A stretch of DNA of 12,545 bases, taken from positions 1 through 12,545 of the forward strand of contig CALBGD010000063.1 in the NCBI GenBank assembly GCA_937893735.1, written 5' to 3'. Under the pieces are notes generated by a model. It was not told the origin of the DNA and searched no databases. It saw nothing but the letters and a program-made list of their open reading frames with translations. Position 1 is the first letter of the stretch. Every line of letters begins with the position of its first letter. Origin of the DNA: an uncultured Clostridia bacterium (lineage in GTDB: Bacteria; Bacillota; Clostridia; Oscillospirales; Ruminococcaceae). This document shows, in pieces, positions 7,009 through 12,545 of the stretch. The position numbers and the translations under genes are program-made.

Positions 7009-7212
7009 TTATCTGAACAATGTACATTTACCGCTTTTCCTGTAATAGTCTATGCGCTGCTGGATCACCTCGCGGGTGGTGCGGTAATACTCCGCGAGGC
7101 AGTCGATGCAGAAAAATTCAGTGTCATTCCGCGATACCAGCTTCTGGTGTATCGCAATGTCGTCGGAGCCGAGCTTCGCACCGCATTTTTTGCAGGTGGA
7201 ATAGTTGCCCAT
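7009..7212 (-). CDS. Small zinc-ribbon protein of unknown function in the mannan operon
   Basis: A 67-residue protein with two CxxC pairs (C7/C10 and C35/C38) that probably bind one zinc, a further cysteine at 63 near the end (CTLFR), and a charged helical segment at about 41-60. It has no signal peptide, so it should stay in the cytoplasm. I recall similar short clostridial proteins ending in CTLF beside other genes, but no function. Its ATG follows the GH27 stop codon with no gap (TGAATG), AAAGG lies just upstream inside the GH27 gene, and its own stop overlaps the GH26 ribosome binding site. It is therefore wedged, translationally coupled, between two enzyme genes. A role in RNA or DNA binding, protein contact or metal sensing is possible, but the sequence does not decide. 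Confidence 0.85.
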   Translation of the reverse strand: MGNYSTCKKCGAKLGSDDIAIHQKLVSRNDTEFFCIDCLAEYYRTTREVIQQRIDYYRKSGKCTLFR

Positions 7213-8415
7213 TCAGACCTTTACCACCTTTGCGCGGAGCACCTTGCAGCCGTGCGGCTCAACGGTGGTGCAGAAGCGCTCTGTAAAGGTTCCAAGCTCC
7301 TCGTGCTTCCAGCAGTCGTAAACGGAAAGTCCCCTGCCGGACGCGGTGGTAAGACCGATATCCCAGAACTGGAGGCTCATCTCACCCGCGCGGTCGCCGA
7401 AGTTGAACATACCAATGGCGTAATCGCCGTTGGACAGCGGCTTGACCAGGGAGAACACGTTGTCCGGGTTGTTCCACTGCTTTATGCAGTACGGACCGCG
7501 GCACTCGATATCCTGATTTATCGCGATAACGTCCTTGTTGGTGAGTATCTCCTTGGTGGCGGGGGTCATATGGCGGATATCGCAGCCTATCATCAGCGGG
7601 GAGTTCATGATAGCCCACAGGCTGAAATGCGTGCGGTATTCCTCATCGGTACAGCCGCCTAGCTTCGGCGCGGTCTCGCCGCTGTCGGCGATAACGTTTA
7701 CGCCCTGCTCGGTGGAGTTTATCCACTCGTTATTGCTGCCGCCGTGCATACCAACGACCAGCATATCAATGTCGTTGTGGCAGAAGTTCCCGCCGTAGCA
7801 CTCGTTTCCTATCTGGGAGAGCGCAAGGCGCTTGATGGATTCCCAGTTGTCCTGGATATCGCCGGTGGAGCGGAAAAGGTGCGCGCCGGATTCCCTTATC
7901 CACTTGTAAACATTATCGTTGCCCCAGTTGCACGCGGAGAACATGATATCCCTGCCGCAGTTGCGCAGCGCGGCGCTCATTCTCTTGTAGAGTATCTCGC
8001 CGGGGATATGGTCGGGCTTGTAGCAGTAGTCGTACTTCAGGTAGTCAACGCCCCACTCGGCGAAGGTCTCGGCGTCGTCGAACTCATGCTCGAAGCTGCC
8101 GGGGTGTCCGCCGCAGGTGTGGGTCCCCGCACAGGAATACATACCGAATTTCAGACCCTTGCTGTGAACGTAGTCAGCCACAGGCTTTATCCCGTCCGGG
8201 AACTTCCAGTGGTCGGGCACTAGCCTGCCGTTCTTGTCGCGCTGCTTCTCGCTCCAGCAGTCGTCGATGACTATGTACTCATAGCTTGCGTCCTTGAGCT
8301 CGGAAGCCATTGCGTCAGCCGCCTCTCTGATGAGCTTGTCGTTGATCTCCCATGTGAAGGTGTTCCATGAGTTCCACCCCATAGGCGGGGTCAGCCCTAA
8401 AAATTTGTTCTCCAT
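7213..8415 (-). CDS. GH27 alpha-galactosidase, cytoplasmic
   Basis: A 400-residue enzyme that removes terminal alpha-linked galactose, as found on galactomannan or raffinose-type sugars. The N-terminus GLTPPMGWNSWNTF (7-20) is typical of GH27. The substrate-binding pair D51-D52 (IDDCW) follows, then the nucleophile D129 in YLKYDYC and the acid/base D186 in FRSTGDIQDNW. By analogy with human alpha-galactosidase A, R182 should contact the sugar. A beta-sandwich domain follows from about residue 310. With no signal peptide it should act on imported oligosaccharides. The start is set by AAGGAG 6 bases before ATG. It is the first gene of the operon GH27, zinc-ribbon, GH26, under the promoter at 8489-8517. 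An alternative within GH27 is beta-L-arabinopyranosidase or alpha-N-acetylgalactosaminidase, less likely beside a mannanase. Confidence 0.93.
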   Translation of the reverse strand: MENKFLGLTPPMGWNSWNTFTWEINDKLIREAADAMASELKDASYEYIVIDDCWSEKQRDKNGRLVPDHWKFPDGIKPVADYVHSKGLKFGMYSCAGTHTCGGHPGSFEHEFDDAETFAEWGVDYLKYDYCYKPDHIPGEILYKRMSAALRNCGRDIMFSACNWGNDNVYKWIRESGAHLFRSTGDIQDNWESIKRLALSQIGNECYGGNFCHNDIDMLVVGMHGGSNNEWINSTEQGVNVIADSGETAPKLGGCTDEEYRTHFSLWAIMNSPLMIGCDIRHMTPATKEILTNKDVIAINQDIECRGPYCIKQWNNPDNVFSLVKPLSNGDYAIGMFNFGDRAGEMSLQFWDIGLTTASGRGLSVYDCWKHEELGTFTERFCTTVEPHGCKVLRAKVVKV

Positions 8416-8459
8416 AGATTTCTCCTTAATTGCGTTTATTAGCCGGATTTACTTTAACA

Positions 8460-8469
8460 TTTAGCTAAA
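8460..8469. promoter_or_regulatory. Palindrome TTTAGCTAAA in the mannan operon leader, possible operator
   Basis: A perfect 10-bp palindrome lies 20 bp downstream of the -10 box of the GH27 promoter, just past the predicted start site. AGCTAAAACC (8463-8472) recurs nearly exactly as AGCTAAACC (8557-8565) inside the spacer of the divergent promoter. The position suits a repressor site, but no matching regulator is in view. Confidence 0.3.
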
Positions 8470-8488
8470 ACCCGGTTACTTCATTGTA

Positions 8489-8517
8489 ATTATAGCATAA
8501 CCAACGAAAAAATTCAA
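8489..8517 (-). promoter_or_regulatory. Promoter of the GH27 / zinc-ribbon / GH26 operon
   Basis: On the minus strand TTGAAT (8517-8512) is followed after 17 bases by a perfect TATAAT (8494-8489). The predicted start near 8482 gives a leader of about 67 nt. Confidence 0.75.
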
Positions 8518-8522
8518 CAGGA

Positions 8523-8553
8523 AATGCGGATTTTTTAATGAAAAATCCGCATT
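8523..8553. repeat. 13-bp perfect inverted repeat between two divergent promoters
   Basis: AATGCGGATTTTT (8523-8535) and AAAAATCCGCATT (8541-8553) flank a 5-base loop. It begins 6 bases from the -35 box of the GH27 promoter and overlaps the first two bases of the plus-strand TTGACA. Its A/T part is next to the loop and no U-run follows, so it does not look like a terminator. A shared operator or a DNA cruciform is more plausible. Confidence 0.6.
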
Positions 8554-8580
8554 GACAGCTAAACCTTTATGTGTTATAAT
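8552..8580 (+). promoter_or_regulatory. Consensus plus-strand promoter driving the NUDIX stub
   Basis: Perfect TTGACA (8552-8557) and perfect TATAAT (8575-8580) are separated by 17 bases. It points into the 3' end of the response regulator gene, which lies on the other strand. Confidence 0.85.
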
Positions 8581-8607
8581 TATTACCCAGCAAAAGGAGG
8601 TAATTAT

Positions 8608-8676
8608 ATGGACTGCACATTCATAACGCCGGAGATAAGATTCACGGTTGAGGACGATCAGGCTCTTCCCCGCTGA
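8608..8676 (+). pseudogene. 5' remnant of a probable NUDIX hydrolase gene
   Basis: Behind a consensus promoter and the ribosome binding site AAAGGAGG (8593-8600, 7 bases before ATG) an open frame runs only 22 codons. It starts MDCTFITPEIRF, which resembles the opening of a clostridial NUDIX hydrolase family that begins MDCTF and continues RFNYRV with a NUDIX box further on. After residue 12 the resemblance stops and the frame continues inside the opposite-strand response regulator to a TGA at 8674-8676. The join coincides with the regulator's own stop codon (8642-8644). I read this as a gene cut off by a rearrangement, with its expression signals left intact. The NUDIX link rests on remembered similarity of 12 residues and could be chance; the stub could instead be a leader peptide. 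Confidence 0.45.
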
Positions 8677-9337
8677 ATTTGTAACCCACGCCTCGCACCG
8701 TCACGATATTCCCGGAATACCGCCCGAGAGCCTTTTTTAGCTGGCTGACGTGGACGTTGACCGTCTTGTCCGCGCAGATACTGTCGCTGCCGAGCTGCCG
8801 TGAAAGCTCCTCCCGGGTGAACACCCTGTCCGGACTGCTGATGAACAGGTACAGAAGCGCTATCTGCCGCGGGGCGGCATTCACCGGCTCGCCGTCAAGG
8901 GTGGCGCGGTAGGTCGTGATGTCCGCGGTGAGCCCCCCGAAGCTCACCGGAGGGCGGTTCGCAAACGGCGATGAAAGAAGCGTTTTGGACTGCGCCGCCC
9001 TGACGCGCGCTGTAAGCTCCGCCATGTCGAGCGGACGGCTCATTGCGTCAGCCGCGCCCATTTCAAGGGCGGTGAGCCGTCCTATGCTGTCATTCTGAGA
9101 GGTTAGCACTATCGCAGGAACTCCGGCGGCGTTTATACGCGAGAGCACCGCGCTCAGCGAATCCCCCGCCGTATCTATGTCCAGAAGTATCAGGTGCACG
9201 GTGGACAGATGATGGTCTGTCAGCTTGTCGGCGCTCCCGAGGCTCATCACCTCAAAGCCGGACGCCGTAAGGTAGCCGCTTATCAGCGTGTTCATGCTGT
9301 CGTAGCGGTCTATCAGCAGTATCTTTCCCCTGAACAT
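8642..9337 (-). CDS. OmpR/PhoB-family response regulator with degenerate receiver domain
   Basis: A 231-residue cytoplasmic regulator: receiver domain about residues 5-115, winged-helix DNA-binding domain about 130-222 ending VTVRGVGYKF. I start it at ATG 9337 because AAAGGAG (9349-9343) sits 5 bases before it; the in-frame TTG at 9352 falls upstream of that site. The presumed phospho-acceptor D53 (HLILLDID) and switch threonine T79 (IVLTSQ) are present. The acidic pair is D10-R11 instead of DD or ED, and the usual lysine of KP is arginine (SRPL, R101), so normal phosphorylation is doubtful. No histidine kinase is adjacent. The last residues (PDRPQP) run up to the NUDIX stub, and no terminator follows. 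It lies directly behind the cellobiose phosphorylase terminator with no clear promoter. Targets are unknown. Confidence 0.88.
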   Translation of the reverse strand: MFRGKILLIDRYDSMNTLISGYLTASGFEVMSLGSADKLTDHHLSTVHLILLDIDTAGDSLSAVLSRINAAGVPAIVLTSQNDSIGRLTALEMGAADAMSRPLDMAELTARVRAAQSKTLLSSPFANRPPVSFGGLTADITTYRATLDGEPVNAAPRQIALLYLFISSPDRVFTREELSRQLGSDSICADKTVNVHVSQLKKALGRYSGNIVTVRGVGYKFSGEEPDRPQP

Positions 9338-9362
9338 CTTCGCTCCTTTCAAATTTCAAAAA

Positions 9363-9391
9363 GCTCCGGAGTTTCCCCCGGAGCCCTTTTT
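9363..9391. terminator. Terminator after the cellobiose phosphorylase gene, usable in both directions
   Basis: Stem GCTCCGG (9363-9369) with CCGGAGC (9378-9384) and an 8-base loop. On the minus strand TTTTT follows directly (9362-9358), ending the GH94 transcript shortly after its stop codon. On the plus strand TTTTT follows two bases later (9387-9391). The AAAGGAG of the response regulator gene starts 8 bases after the minus-strand U-run. Confidence 0.82.
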
Positions 9392-9406
9392 ATTGTGCTG
9401 TTTTAC

Positions 9407-11881
9407 TTAACCGAGAACTACCTCGACAGTGTGCTTGCCGCCGTCCATTACGGGGATAACATTGCCGTCAACGGGCTTGCCGTCAACTGTCATGCTCTTA
9501 ACGCCCTTGCAGACGTGGTTCGGATTCTTTACTGTGATGTCGTAGGTAGCGCCGCGGAACTGACGCGTAGCCTTCATGCCGTCCCACTCATGAGGAATGG
9601 AGGGGTCGATCTTCAGACCGTCGAAGTCTGCCGCGATACCGAGAATGTACTGGGAGATAGCCACCATGTTCCATGCTGCGGTACCTGTCAGCCAGCTGTT
9701 CTTGCCCTGACCGAAGTTGTCGCCCTGCTTGCCGATATCAGCGCCTGCGTCCTTGCCGCCGATCATCTGACCGTAAACGTACGGCTCGGTCTTGTGGATA
9801 TCGGAGGTCTCCTCGGTGAATGCCGGAGCGATCTCAGAGTAGTACTTGAACGCCTGATCGCCCTCGCCTGCGTAAGCGGCAGCGCAGATGATCCATGCGT
9901 TGTTGTGTGTGAAGATACCTGCGTTCTCCTTGTATCCGCCCGGATATGTGGAGATCTCACCGTACTGGATATAGTACTTGGTGAACGCGGGGTTATTGAG
10001 CACCAGACCGTACTTGGTGTTCAGTCTCTCGTCGATAGCCTTAAGGGTCTTCTTGGAAGCCTCGGCGTCGATGTCGGACATGATAGCGAAGCCCTGCGGC
10101 TCGATGAAGATCTGACCTTCCTCGCACTCCTTGGAGCCCATCTTCTTGCCCTCTGCGTCGTACGCTCTGAGGAACCAGTCGCCGTCCCATGCGGAATCCA
10201 TCATAGCCTTCTTCATCTTGTCGATCTCAGCCTGAGCCTTTGCAGCCTCATCGGTCTTGCCGAGGTGGTTGAGTATCTGAACGTAGTTCGGACCTGCGTA
10301 GGTGAACAGAGCGCCGACAAATGCGGACTCAGCAACCTTGGAATAGCCGCCCTCTGCCTTGAACTTCGGGTTGGTGTAGGTCTGGAAGGACTCGCCGGGG
10401 GTGTCGGAGTAGCAGGAAAGGTTGATGCAGTCGTTCCAGTCTGCACGCATTGCGAGGGGCAGGCCGTGCGGGCCGAGGTTGTTTACGATGTGGTAGAAGG
10501 AAACCTTCAGGTGCTCGAGCATGGGCTGTGCAACGGACATATCGTTGTCATAGGGAACCATCTCATCGAGAATGCTCCAGTCGCCTGTTTCCTTGATGTA
10601 TGCGGAAACGGAGAGAATGAGCCACAGCGGGTCATCGGAGAAATCGCCGCCGATATCCGCGTTGCCCTTCTTGGTGAGGGGCTGGTACTGATGGTAGCAG
10701 CCGCCGTCCGGGAACTGGGTGGAAGCGATGTCGATGATTCTCTCTCTTGCTCTGTCGGGGATCTGGTGAACGAAGCCGAGAACGTCCTGGTTGGAATCAC
10801 GGAAGCCCATGCCGCGTCCGATACCGCTCTCAAAGTAGGAAGCGGAACGTGAAAGGTTGAACGTAACCATGCACTGATACTGATTCCAGATGTTGACCAT
10901 GCGGTTTACCTTATCGTCAGGCGTGTCAACATTGAGGATACCGAGCAGCTTGTCCCATGTCTCTCTCAGCTCGGCAAGGCCTGCGGCAACCTTCTCGGGA
11001 GTGTTATACTTCTCGATCATTGCGTTGCTCTTGACCTTGTTGATGGTCTTGCCGTCAGCCTCGAACTTCTCAGCGACAGGCATCTCAACATAGCCGAGAA
11101 TGAATACAAGGGTCTTGCTCTCGCCGGCTGCAAGGGTGATCTCCTTGTAGTGGGAAGCGATGGGGGACCAGCCGTCAGCAAAGGAGTTGGTAGCCTTGCC
11201 GTCCAGTACAGCCTGCGGATTGTGGAATCCGTTGTACAGACCGATGAAAGAATCACGGTCGGTGTCGTAGCCGTCGATAGTGTCGTTTACGGTGTAGAAT
11301 GCGAAGTGGTCGCGTCTGTCGCGGTACTCGGTCTTGTGGTAGATGGTGGAGCCTACTACCTCAACACGGCCGGTGGAGAAGTTTCTCTGGAAGTTGGTGC
11401 AGTCGTCCTGAGCGTCCCAGAGGCACCACTCTGCGAAAGACCACAGCTTGAAGGTCTTTGTGGAATTGCTCTCGTTGGTGAGAACGAGCTGCTGAACTTC
11501 GCCGTCATAGTTCTGCGGAACGAAGAATGTAGCCTCAGCCTTGAGTCCGTTCTTCTTGCCGGTGATGATGGTGTAGCCCATACCGTGGCGGCACTCGTAG
11601 CTGTCGAGCTCTGTCTTTACGGGGGACCAGCCGGGGTTCCAGATGGTGTCGCCGTCCTTTATGTAGAAGTATCTGCCGCCCATGTCGATCGGGACATTGT
11701 TATAGCGGTAACGTGTGATACGGCGCAGACGCGCGTCCTTGTAGAAGCTGTATCCGCCTGCTGTATTGGATATCAGAGAAAAAAAGCCCTGTGTTCCGAG
11801 GTAGTTTATCCACGGATACGGGGTGCGCGGAGAGGTTATCACATACTCGCGGTTTTTGTCGTCAAAATGACCGAATTTCAT
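9407..11881 (-). CDS. GH94 cellobiose phosphorylase
   Basis: An 824-residue cytoplasmic enzyme that splits cellobiose with phosphate into glucose and alpha-glucose 1-phosphate, saving ATP compared with hydrolysis. The layout fits GH94: N-terminal beta-sandwich (about 1-290) with [16 protein letters not shown] (23-38), a helical linker, then an (alpha/alpha)6 barrel and a short C-terminal beta domain. The catalytic general acid is D484 in [10 protein letters not shown] (479-488). RDSNQD (361-366) corresponds to the glucose-binding loop. THNNAW (658-663) and GTAAWN (733-738) probably line the phosphate site. There is no signal peptide. The start follows AAGGAAGGA (11899-11891). Cellodextrin or chitobiose phosphorylase are the alternatives in the family; the N-terminus and glucose loop favour cellobiose. 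Codon use is strongly biased, as in highly expressed genes. A cre-like box precedes the promoter. Confidence 0.93.
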   Translation of the reverse strand: MKFGHFDDKNREYVITSPRTPYPWINYLGTQGFFSLISNTAGGYSFYKDARLRRITRYRYNNVPIDMGGRYFYIKDGDTIWNPGWSPVKTELDSYECRHGMGYTIITGKKNGLKAEATFFVPQNYDGEVQQLVLTNESNSTKTFKLWSFAEWCLWDAQDDCTNFQRNFSTGRVEVVGSTIYHKTEYRDRRDHFAFYTVNDTIDGYDTDRDSFIGLYNGFHNPQAVLDGKATNSFADGWSPIASHYKEITLAAGESKTLVFILGYVEMPVAEKFEADGKTINKVKSNAMIEKYNTPEKVAAGLAELRETWDKLLGILNVDTPDDKVNRMVNIWNQYQCMVTFNLSRSASYFESGIGRGMGFRDSNQDVLGFVHQIPDRARERIIDIASTQFPDGGCYHQYQPLTKKGNADIGGDFSDDPLWLILSVSAYIKETGDWSILDEMVPYDNDMSVAQPMLEHLKVSFYHIVNNLGPHGLPLAMRADWNDCINLSCYSDTPGESFQTYTNPKFKAEGGYSKVAESAFVGALFTYAGPNYVQILNHLGKTDEAAKAQAEIDKMKKAMMDSAWDGDWFLRAYDAEGKKMGSKECEEGQIFIEPQGFAIMSDIDAEASKKTLKAIDERLNTKYGLVLNNPAFTKYYIQYGEISTYPGGYKENAGIFTHNNAWIICAAAYAGEGDQAFKYYSEIAPAFTEETSDIHKTEPYVYGQMIGGKDAGADIGKQGDNFGQGKNSWLTGTAAWNMVAISQYILGIAADFDGLKIDPSIPHEWDGMKATRQFRGATYDITVKNPNHVCKGVKSMTVDGKPVDGNVIPVMDGGKHTVEVVLG

Positions 11882-11904
11882 TAAAGACCGTCCTTCCTTG
11901 TGCG

Positions 11905-11934
11905 CTCAGAAGAGCTGAGGGAGCTGCTCCCTCA
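11905..11934 (-). promoter_or_regulatory. Two mutually exclusive hairpins in the cellobiose phosphorylase leader
   Basis: In the leader of about 100 nt, TGAGGGAG (11916-11923) can pair with CTCCCTCA (11927-11934), while CTCAG (11905-11909) can pair with CTGAG (11915-11919). Both use bases 11916-11919, so only one can form at a time. They lie a few bases upstream of the ribosome binding site. No U-run follows. The rest of the leader (11935-11985) shows only a weak 5-bp pairing, TTCCG with CGGAA. Confidence 0.35.
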
Positions 11935-11991
11935 CATGATGTATTCCGGCATACTTCCCGCAGCACGGAAAGTATAGAGCCGCTCGTTATT

Positions 11992-12020
11992 AGTATACAA
12001 TATTACCGAAAGAATTACAA
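11992..12020 (-). promoter_or_regulatory. Promoter of the cellobiose phosphorylase gene
   Basis: On the minus strand TTGTAA (12020-12015) is followed after 17 bases by TATACT (11997-11992). The predicted start near 11985 leaves a leader of about 100 nt. Confidence 0.65.
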
Positions 12021-12024
12021 GGGC

Positions 12025-12038
12025 TGAAAACGATAACA
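12025..12038. promoter_or_regulatory. cre-like catabolite control box upstream of the cellobiose phosphorylase promoter
   Basis: TGAAAACGATAACA fits the Firmicutes cre consensus TGWAANCGNTNWCA at every position. It ends 4 bp upstream of the -35 box, centred about 46 bp before the predicted start. CcpA or another LacI-family regulator could bind here; a site upstream of -35 can serve activation as well as repression. Confidence 0.65.
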
Positions 12039-12103
12039 TATTTTTTTGTTTAGGAATTTTACTTTAAAAACAAGAATCAGGCACAAAAACTGGTTAATTT
12101 GAA

Positions 12104-12131
12104 CAAAAGGAGGGTGTGACCCCTCCTTTTG
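12104..12131 (-). terminator. Intrinsic terminator after the small membrane protein gene
   Basis: An 11-bp perfect stem (12104-12114 with 12121-12131) with a 6-base loop begins just after the stop codon at 12134. On the minus strand the 3' arm ends in TTTTG and is followed by TTC, giving a short U-rich end. Confidence 0.8.
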
Positions 12132-12133
12132 GC

Positions 12134-12451
12134 TTATTCTATCCCTAAGTCCTCCAGCAGCCTGCTGACCTCGGAGAGCCCGCGCAGGCGTATTCCCTCG
12201 CGCAGGAGCTCCATATCCGCAGGATTGAGCTCCTCCGCCGGGAGAGAGTATACCGCCAGCGGCTCGTCGCTGCCGTCTTTGAAGAGCGCCGCCCCGCCGT
12301 CGTACTCCCTGACGACATAGCAGGAAAGCTCCGCGGCGGTCTGCTCCGCCGCATTCAGCACGTCCCCCGCCGCCGAAGCAACATAGGCAGCGCTCCCCCC
12401 GAGCAGGGTCAGCGCCATAAGTCCGCTGGTTAGTTTTCCATAAAACGACAT
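12134..12451 (-). CDS. Small membrane-anchored protein, possibly BofC-C-terminal-like
   Basis: A 105-residue protein. I chose ATG 12451 because AGGAGG (12463-12458) precedes it by 6 bases; longer in-frame versions start inside the promoter region and lack such a site. Residues 8-30 form one hydrophobic segment, acting as signal anchor or uncleaved signal, with the remainder outside the membrane. The C-terminal half (YVVREYDGGAALF, then a segment like LLREGIRLRGLSEVSRLLEDLG) resembles small clostridial proteins with a BofC C-terminal-like domain, in which a beta-hairpin is followed by helices. This is from memory and tentative. No function follows from the neighbours: it lies upstream of the cellobiose phosphorylase gene but has its own terminator. 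Confidence 0.8.
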   Translation of the reverse strand: MSFYGKLTSGLMALTLLGGSAAYVASAAGDVLNAAEQTAAELSCYVVREYDGGAALFKDGSDEPLAVYSLPAEELNPADMELLREGIRLRGLSEVSRLLEDLGIE

Positions 12452-12505
12452 ATTGTACCTCCTGCAACATTTTTTTCTGGAGGTAGTATGCCGCAGCGCC
12501 CGCAA

Positions 12506-12511
12506 TTTATA
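12506..12511 (-). promoter_or_regulatory. Possible -10 box for the small membrane protein gene
   Basis: TATAAA (12511-12506, minus strand) lies about 55 bp before the ATG. The -35 region at the usual distance is only TTTTTG, and the window ends soon after, so the call is weak. Confidence 0.3.
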
Positions 12512-12545
12512 CGCTTTATTGCATTTTGCAAAAAAAGTTTACGTC

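Noticed and set aside
8523-8553. Inverted repeat read as a transcription terminator
   Set aside because: The T-run is on the loop side, no U-run follows on either strand, and the repeat lies between divergent promoters rather than after a gene.
9194-10852. Plus-strand open frame of 552 codons opposite the GH94 gene, plus others opposite GH26 and GH27
   Set aside because: These are mirror frames produced by the strong codon bias of the real genes. Their translations are Leu/Val/Ala-rich without domains, and none has start signals.
12452-12505. Longer N-terminus (18 more residues) for the small membrane protein
   Set aside because: The extra part is Arg/Cys-rich, lies over the likely promoter and ribosome binding site, and has no start signals; AGGAGG marks ATG 12451.
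12488-12545. Plus-strand frame MPQRPQFIRFIAFCKKSLR running off the right edge, with GGAGG upstream
   Set aside because: The ribosome-site spacing is only 4 bases, it would overlap the control region of the minus-strand gene, and too little is visible to recognise a protein.
1-12545. CRISPR arrays, insertion sequences, prophage genes or tRNAs
   Set aside because: No regularly spaced repeats, transposase-like frames, phage-like genes or cloverleaf-type sequences were seen by eye; faint ones could be missed without a search.

Overview
The window looks like chromosomal DNA of a plant-fibre-degrading Gram-positive anaerobe, most likely Ruminococcus or a close relative in the Oscillospiraceae. This is inferred from strong AGGAGG-type ribosome binding sites, Firmicutes-style regulation (a tetrahydrofolate riboswitch, a BirA-type biotin operator, a cre-like box), the ECF vitamin-uptake subunits FolT and BioY, and cellobiose phosphorylase plus beta-mannanase genes. 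No rRNA, tRNA, CRISPR array or insertion sequence was seen.

Left part (1-5565), mostly plus strand. It opens with the 3' end of a PLP-dependent aminotransferase, then a convergent thioredoxin gene (minus). Next come pfkA, folT behind a THF riboswitch, proC, a GT4 glycosyltransferase and bioY behind a biotin-type operator. These are core functions: glycolysis, proline synthesis, and folate and biotin scavenging.

Middle part (5566-8415), minus strand. A tightly coupled three-gene operon encodes a cytoplasmic GH27 alpha-galactosidase, a 67-residue zinc-ribbon protein of unknown role and a GH26 beta-mannanase lipoprotein. Together they suit breakdown of galactomannan: the surface mannanase cuts the backbone and the intracellular galactosidase removes side-chain galactose from imported oligosaccharides.

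Right part (8416-12545). A divergent promoter region holds a strong plus-strand promoter and ribosome binding site that now drive only a 22-codon stub, apparently the 5' remnant of a NUDIX hydrolase gene. The stub runs head-on into an orphan response regulator with a degenerate receiver domain. After that comes a large GH94 cellobiose phosphorylase gene with a cre-like box and a structured leader, then a small membrane-anchored protein. Cellobiose phosphorylase yields glucose-1-phosphate from cellobiose and feeds glycolysis, where PfkA acts.

I did not find a clearly new multi-gene system. The points most worth a second look are the rearrangement scar at about 8641 with its potential antisense transcript across the response regulator, the zinc-ribbon protein inside the mannan operon, two terminators that directly abut the next gene's ribosome binding site, and the layered control around bioY, folT and the cellobiose phosphorylase gene.
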